DNA of 64,000 nt, from NCBI RefSeq assembly GCF_963576545.1, contig NC_083645.1, positions 992,001 to 1,056,000 of the forward strand, given 5' to 3'. Below the pieces are notes generated by a model that saw only the letters and a program-made list of their open reading frames with translations, searched no databases and was not told where the DNA came from. The position numbers and the translations under genes are program-made. This stretch comes from Limanda limanda (Eukaryota; Chordata; Actinopteri; Pleuronectiformes; Pleuronectidae). How positions within the stretch are numbered: position 1 is the stretch's first letter; each line of letters opens with the position of its first letter. Below, in pieces: positions 59,394 through 64,000 of the stretch.

Positions 59394-60521
59394 GGATGGT
59401 CACAAACTGTTCTATAACACAAGCGCGCACACACACATTCTCTTTCTCTCCTTCTCTTGCTCTGTCTCGCCAGGGACCAACAGATAGCACCCATTACTGT
59501 CAGGCTCATCTGGCTCTAATTGGCTGTGATCTGGGCCCATCGCCCCAAGAGGGAGGGGCCTCAGATTGAATTAAACCGTGTGATTGGTCCCTTTAAATAT
59601 TTAATGTCCAAGACTAAAAACAGCCTGGGCAACACTTCCTGGAATCAAAGTCACGATGACCAGTGTGGACGGTGTGTTTATAGTGCATCTCTAGCCATGC
59701 ACAGTACGCTGCTGTCTTCCTGTGACTGTGTGTATGTGTGTAGTCAATGTTTTTCTTCTGATTTACAGTGTATACAATTATGTGTGTGTGCCTTCCCATT
59801 CAATTTTATTTCAGTCTATGCTTGTGTGTAGGTGTATCCATGCGAATGCATGCATGGACAGTTGACAGATACATTTTGCTGCATCTATACATTTGTGTGG
59901 TTTGATTCTTTGTGCATGTGTGTGTGCGTGTGTGTGTGTTTGCTTGTGTCCCAGTTAATCCGGCAGGCTCAAGGGAGAGTGACTGGAGCCATCAGAGGCT
60001 TTTCTCCTCTTCCAGCCAGTGCCACAACAAACACACTCTCTGCCATGATCAAACAACTACTAGCAACACTAAAAAAGCAAGAGAGAGAAGGCTTCATTCT
60101 CAGTACCACTGAATGAAACATCTTGATAATATGATCAAAATGGAGGGACAAAACAGAAGAAATACTGAACTTCATTATCACAACTTCCATTTGAGAATGT
60201 GGCAGATGATGGGGAGACAGTTTACATGGTGCCAAAATACATATGGAGAGGAGGTAAGTGGGAGGGAGACAGAGACAAGGACGGAGAGATAGGGTAAAGG
60301 AAAGAGAGAGGGGGAGGAAAAGAAAGGAAGGATGAAGGAGGAGTAGGCGGATATAATAGACCCACTGTACTATAGAGTTTACTTGTATACAAAAAGGAAC
60401 AGGTTCCAGAAAGAAAGACAGAAATAAAATGGATAGAGAAAAGGATTAAAATATAGATGGATGCTAGGGGACTGAACTTTCTTATGAAACGTTGGTAAAA
60501 TAGAAGTTTGGCAGTTGACCA

Positions 60522-60829
60522 TGCCACGGGGCTCTCGCCACAACAGCCAGAGACGAACCAGTCCGGTTTGAGCATCTTTTATTTAATCCGGACACAATTC
60601 AACAAACAGAAATAAACTACAACTTAAAGAGGCTAGCTTTACAGCTCAGTCCTCTCGGGAGATTCAGTTCTCCGGGCCTCTGTGTGTCTGAGTTCCTGAG
60701 TGATCCTCTGGAGGCAGCGCAGACCCTGCCTTTTAAGCGTGAGGACCAATCAGGTAACAGCTCTCACCGGTGCTGATCGATCCTCTGTGGTTCAGGTGAG
60801 GGTGCTCTCCCAGCCCCCTCACTTCCACA
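60522..60829 (-). mobile_element. Solo-LTR candidate
   Basis: On the minus strand the segment runs from TGTGGAAGTGAGG to CCCGTGGCA. It has a TTAAAAGG box about 90 bases in, then an R/U5-like part with AAATAAAAGATGCTC and a short tail. This looks like the layout of a short LTR. No target duplication was found and no internal sequence is attached. Confidence 0.5.
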
Positions 60830-61434
60830 AGAAGGTTTGACTGTATATCCCTAACAATACTATTGTGACACTGGAAACCAACACTCAGGAGACTGGATTT
60901 AGGATAAAAGGTATTATTTTACAGTCCAAGTGAACCACAAGCTCCCTTGCACAGCCTCCTCAAACAGATACTTGAGCCTCCTGCTGCCTGGACCCGGTCA
61001 TTCTGAAGGCCTTCAGAAATAGCTGGTGCGTTTGGGTAAGTGAAGCAGGCAAAGGCAGGGAATAACATATCAATTACGCTGTGGAGATCATGATGATGAT
61101 GTTTACAGCACAGTTATAATGGCATCGGTCTTTCCATCAAAAACTCTATTGACACCTTCACAGCTCCTGACAGCTCCAGTTTCTACATTACATGGTCATA
61201 TTGACACCTATACTGACCCTGGGACAAGGCTGCAATAATAGGATGAGCTGCAGGCTAAGGTTCGGGCCATCACAGAGGTGACAGCTTGCTTTCGATACCA
61301 TACCAGACACGTGTATATCTAGGACTTTTGAGGGTTCTGATCTACTAAGGAAGCTCACCTTAGCTTGGACTCCCACATCCATCTTGGATGCTGTTTTTGG
61401 CACACAGCCCAGATCCTGTAAGATACCTGAAACA

Positions 61435-62175
61435 TTAACCAGCTCTGCCTCTGCTTCACCTGCCAAGGAGCCCATGCAGTTGGGGAGGACTCGGCTTTCT
61501 GCAGCAGAGTGACAACAGAGGTTTAGGGAAAGGCTCTGCCTGCACTGCCACCATGTGTGGCCACAATTTTGCTGAGTGCGAAAAGATTAGACTCATTAAG
61601 CACGGGAGGCGCCCTGTTGAAGCAGACAAAGGTTTCGACCAACAAAACCCCGTCCAGAACGCCAAGCTCCTCTCTGACTCTCTCTCTCTCTCCCCCTCAA
61701 AGCCCTGGTGGATTCTGGGGCAGACAGGAACTTCATGGACGCTAACCTTGTGTCCCACAGTAATATCCCTCTTATCCCACTCCCCAAACCCAGAGAGTCG
61801 AGCACCTTAGATGGCAGACACCTGGCCCATGTCACCCACCAAACCGTCACTATTACCCTCACTTCTGGCGATCACTAAGAGTCTATCCAGTTTTTAGTTA
61901 TCCCCTCACCTCTCTCATCTCTGATTCTGGGTCAACCCTGGCTACAGCTCATCAATTCCCACTTTGACTGGAGAAACAGTAGGGTAGTAGGTTGGCGAGT
62001 CTATTGTCACTCCAGCGGTATCGTCTTTGTGTACCTGGATGACAATGACATCCTCATCTTCTCCAGAAGTCAACAAGAAAACAAACAACATTTTAGTTAC
62101 TCCAGAGACTTCCAGAGAATTATCTTTTTGTTAAAGTTGAGAAATGTCTGTGCCATGCACAATCTGTTTCTTTCC
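61435..62175 (+). pseudogene. Ty3/Gypsy remnant: gag zinc knuckle, protease, RT piece
   Basis: Plus-strand pieces in order: the end of gag (PMQLGRTRLSAAE, then CLHC...HNFAECE, a decayed CCHC knuckle); a retropepsin with ALVDSGADRNFMD (catalytic DSG at about 61711) and later LILGQPWL, with an in-frame TAA at 61876; then, after a large internal deletion, the reverse-transcriptase palm piece FVYLDD...DILIFS near 62025 and a decayed continuation to about 62172. One stop in the gag part reads TGA. It is inactive, and it is oriented opposite to the chromovirus at 54-56 kb. Confidence 0.75.
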
Positions 62176-62204
62176 TGTGTAACATTGTGGAGAAGGGACA
62201 GTTT

Positions 62205-64000
62205 GGAATCAGAATCAGAATTCTTTTATTTGCCAGGTATGTTTGAACATATAGGAAATTGACTTGGTGTCATTGGTGCACTGAACATATAAGAAAAACA
62301 ACAATATATAAGAAATATAATAAAATAAAACAAAATAGAATAAAGTAGAATAAAGTATATACATATATACAGTAACAGAGTAACAGAGTTATGGGCACGT
62401 GCTGTGCGAAGGTGCAGAGATTGGTGATAGTGCCAGTAATATATAAGTTATAAATTATAAATTATGTGCAGGGGGGGGGGGGGGGGGCTGGTGGGGTAGA
62501 GTCAGTGTGATGCAGAGTCAGTGTGGTGCAGGGGGCTTGTTTGTGAGCCCCACTGCCACGGGGAAAAAACTGTTCAGATGGCGAGACGTTTTGGTCCTGA
62601 TAGCCCGGAACCTTTTTCCGGAGGGAAGTCTCTGGAACAGGTGGTGACCGGGATGTGAAGGATCAGCAATGATCTTGCCTGCTCTCTTACTGGTCCTGGA
62701 GTGGAACAGGTGTAGGAGAGCCAGCAGGTCACAGCCGATGACCTTCTCTGCTGACCTTATGATCCGCTGCAGTCTGCCCTTGTCCTTGGCAGTGGAGGCA
62801 GCGAACCAGACGGTGATTGATGACATGAGGATGGACTCAATGATGGCTGTGTAAAACTCAACCATCACTTTCCGCGGCATGTTGAATTTCCTCAGTTGCC
62901 GCAGGAAGAACATCCTCTGCTGGGCCTTTTTGATGATGGAGGTGATGTTCTCTCACCTCAGGTCCTGTGCAATGATGGTCCCCAGGAATCTGAAGGACTC
63001 CACTGTTTTAACTGGGGAGTCGCACAGGCTGAGGGGGGCAGTTTGGGCTGGGCTTCTCCTGAAGTCTGCTACCATCTCTACAGTTTTTAAAGCATTCAGC
63101 TCCAGGTGGTTCTGGCTGCACCAGGAAGCCAGGCTGTTAACTTCCTCTCTGTAGGCGGCTTCGTCCCCATTGGTGATTAATCCGATGAGGATCGTGTCGT
63201 CTGCAAACTTCAGGAGTTTGACAGAGGGATGGCTGGAGGTGCAGTTGTTGGTGTAGAGGGAGAAGAGAAGAGGGGAGAGCACACAACCTTGTGGGGCTCC
63301 AGTGCTGATGGTCCGGGACTCAGAGACAAGCTTGCCCAGCCTCACGCGCTGCTTCCTGTCAGTCAGGAAGTTAGAGATCCACCTGCAGGTGGGCTCAGGC
63401 ACGCTCAGCTGTGTCAGCTTGTCACGGAGAAGAGCTGGGCGATGGTATTGAATGCGGAGCTGAAGTCCACAAACAGGATCCTGGCGTAGGTGCTGGGGGA
63501 GTCGAGGTGCTGGAGGATGAAGTGGAGTCCCATGTTGACTGCGTCGTCTACGGACCTGTTGGCTCTGTAGGCAAACTGCAGTGGGTCGAGGAGGTGGTTG
63601 GTTATTGTCTTGAGGTGGGTCAGTACCAGGCGCTCAAAGGTCTTCATTACTACAGAGGTCAGGGCGACAGGTCTGTAGTCATTAAGGCCTGTGATCCTCT
63701 GCTTCTTGGGATCGGAGATGATGGTGGATGTTTTGAGGCAGGCGGGTACAACACATTCAGCCAGTGAGGTGTTAAAGATGTTCGTGAACACTGGAGAAAG
63801 CTGGTCTGCACAGTGCCTCAGTGTGGAGGGGGAGACAGCGTCGGGTGCCTTGCGGGGGTTCAGTTTCTTTAGAAGCTTGTTTACATCTCTCTCCTGAATT
63901 GAGAGAGGTGTGATGGGGGGGAGGGGGCAGTCAGGGGCCATATTGTGGGGGGGGGGGGGTTGAGTCTTTGTCCAGGCTTGGGTGAAGAGGTGTAATAGCT
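62205..64000 (-). mobile_element. Rex1/Babar-like LINE, runs off the right edge
   Basis: The left end is the 3' tail (AATCAGAATCAGAATTCTTTTATTTGCCAGG). On the minus strand the reverse transcriptase is at 63414-63941 (KLNPRKAPDAVSPSTLRHC, NDYRPVALTSVVMK, FVDFSSAFNTI) and 62953-63402 (TGAPQGCVLSPLLFSLYTNN and the catalytic FADDTILIGL). The C-terminal part is at 62518-62913 (FYTAIIESILMSSITVWFAA, ending GLTNKPPAPH). The pieces lie in different frames with small gaps, so the copy is disrupted. A G run (about 62472-62488) interrupts the 3' UTR. The 5' part with the endonuclease is outside the window. Confidence 0.85.

Overview
The window looks like nuclear DNA of a teleost fish, probably a percomorph. 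Protein-coding genes are split into short exons with GT-AG introns. The repeats are fish-typical: L2 and Rex1-like LINEs, Tc1-like transposons, hAT elements, a Ty3/Gypsy chromovirus, tRNA-derived SINEs with an 'AGCGCTATATAAATAC'-type tail, and long CA/TG microsatellites. No prokaryotic features are present. All host genes were assembled by hand from exon reading frames, splice sites and family similarity; no alignment was run.

Layout. (1) 1-13.2 kb, + strand: the 3' part of a tectonic gene, best read as tctn1 (seven exons, stop at 13,022, AATAAA at 13,158). Its large introns carry a SINE, L2 3' ends, an AGGTCA-rich tandem repeat and a hAT-type MITE. (2) 13.6-18.5 kb, - strand, convergent with tctn1: a complete hvcn1 gene for the voltage-gated proton channel Hv1 (225 aa from five coding exons). 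The tctn1-HVCN1 neighbourhood is also found in human. (3) 18.9-28.6 kb: repeats, comprising a full-length but frameshifted Tc1-like element and an old + strand L2 split by a younger - strand L2. (4) 29.8-32.1 kb, - strand: a small multi-exon transcription unit with tiny exons, a pyrimidine-rich start and a box C/D snoRNA candidate in an intron. It is best explained as a snoRNA host gene. (5) 33.2-33.8 kb: a Tc1-like remnant. (6) 35.1-39.9 kb, - strand: cfap96 (C4orf47-like), seven coding exons, about 329 aa. (7) 40-64 kb: no convincing host gene. It holds microsatellites, a 1,567-bp hAT element with a perfect 8-bp target duplication, the 3' part of a chromovirus with one LTR, a fold-back repeat, a solo-LTR candidate, a second Gypsy remnant and a Rex1-like LINE that runs off the right edge.

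Functionally, two of the three protein genes are ciliary: tectonic at the transition zone and CFAP96 on axonemal microtubules. Hv1 is a proton channel of leukocytes and sperm. They do not form an operon-like unit and the sequence does not show co-regulation. The observations I would check first are the snoRNA host gene, the oestrogen-response-element-like palindrome inside the tctn1 intronic repeat, the two hAT elements with exact 8-bp target duplications, and the overlapping perfect palindromes beside the CA tract at 40.4 kb.
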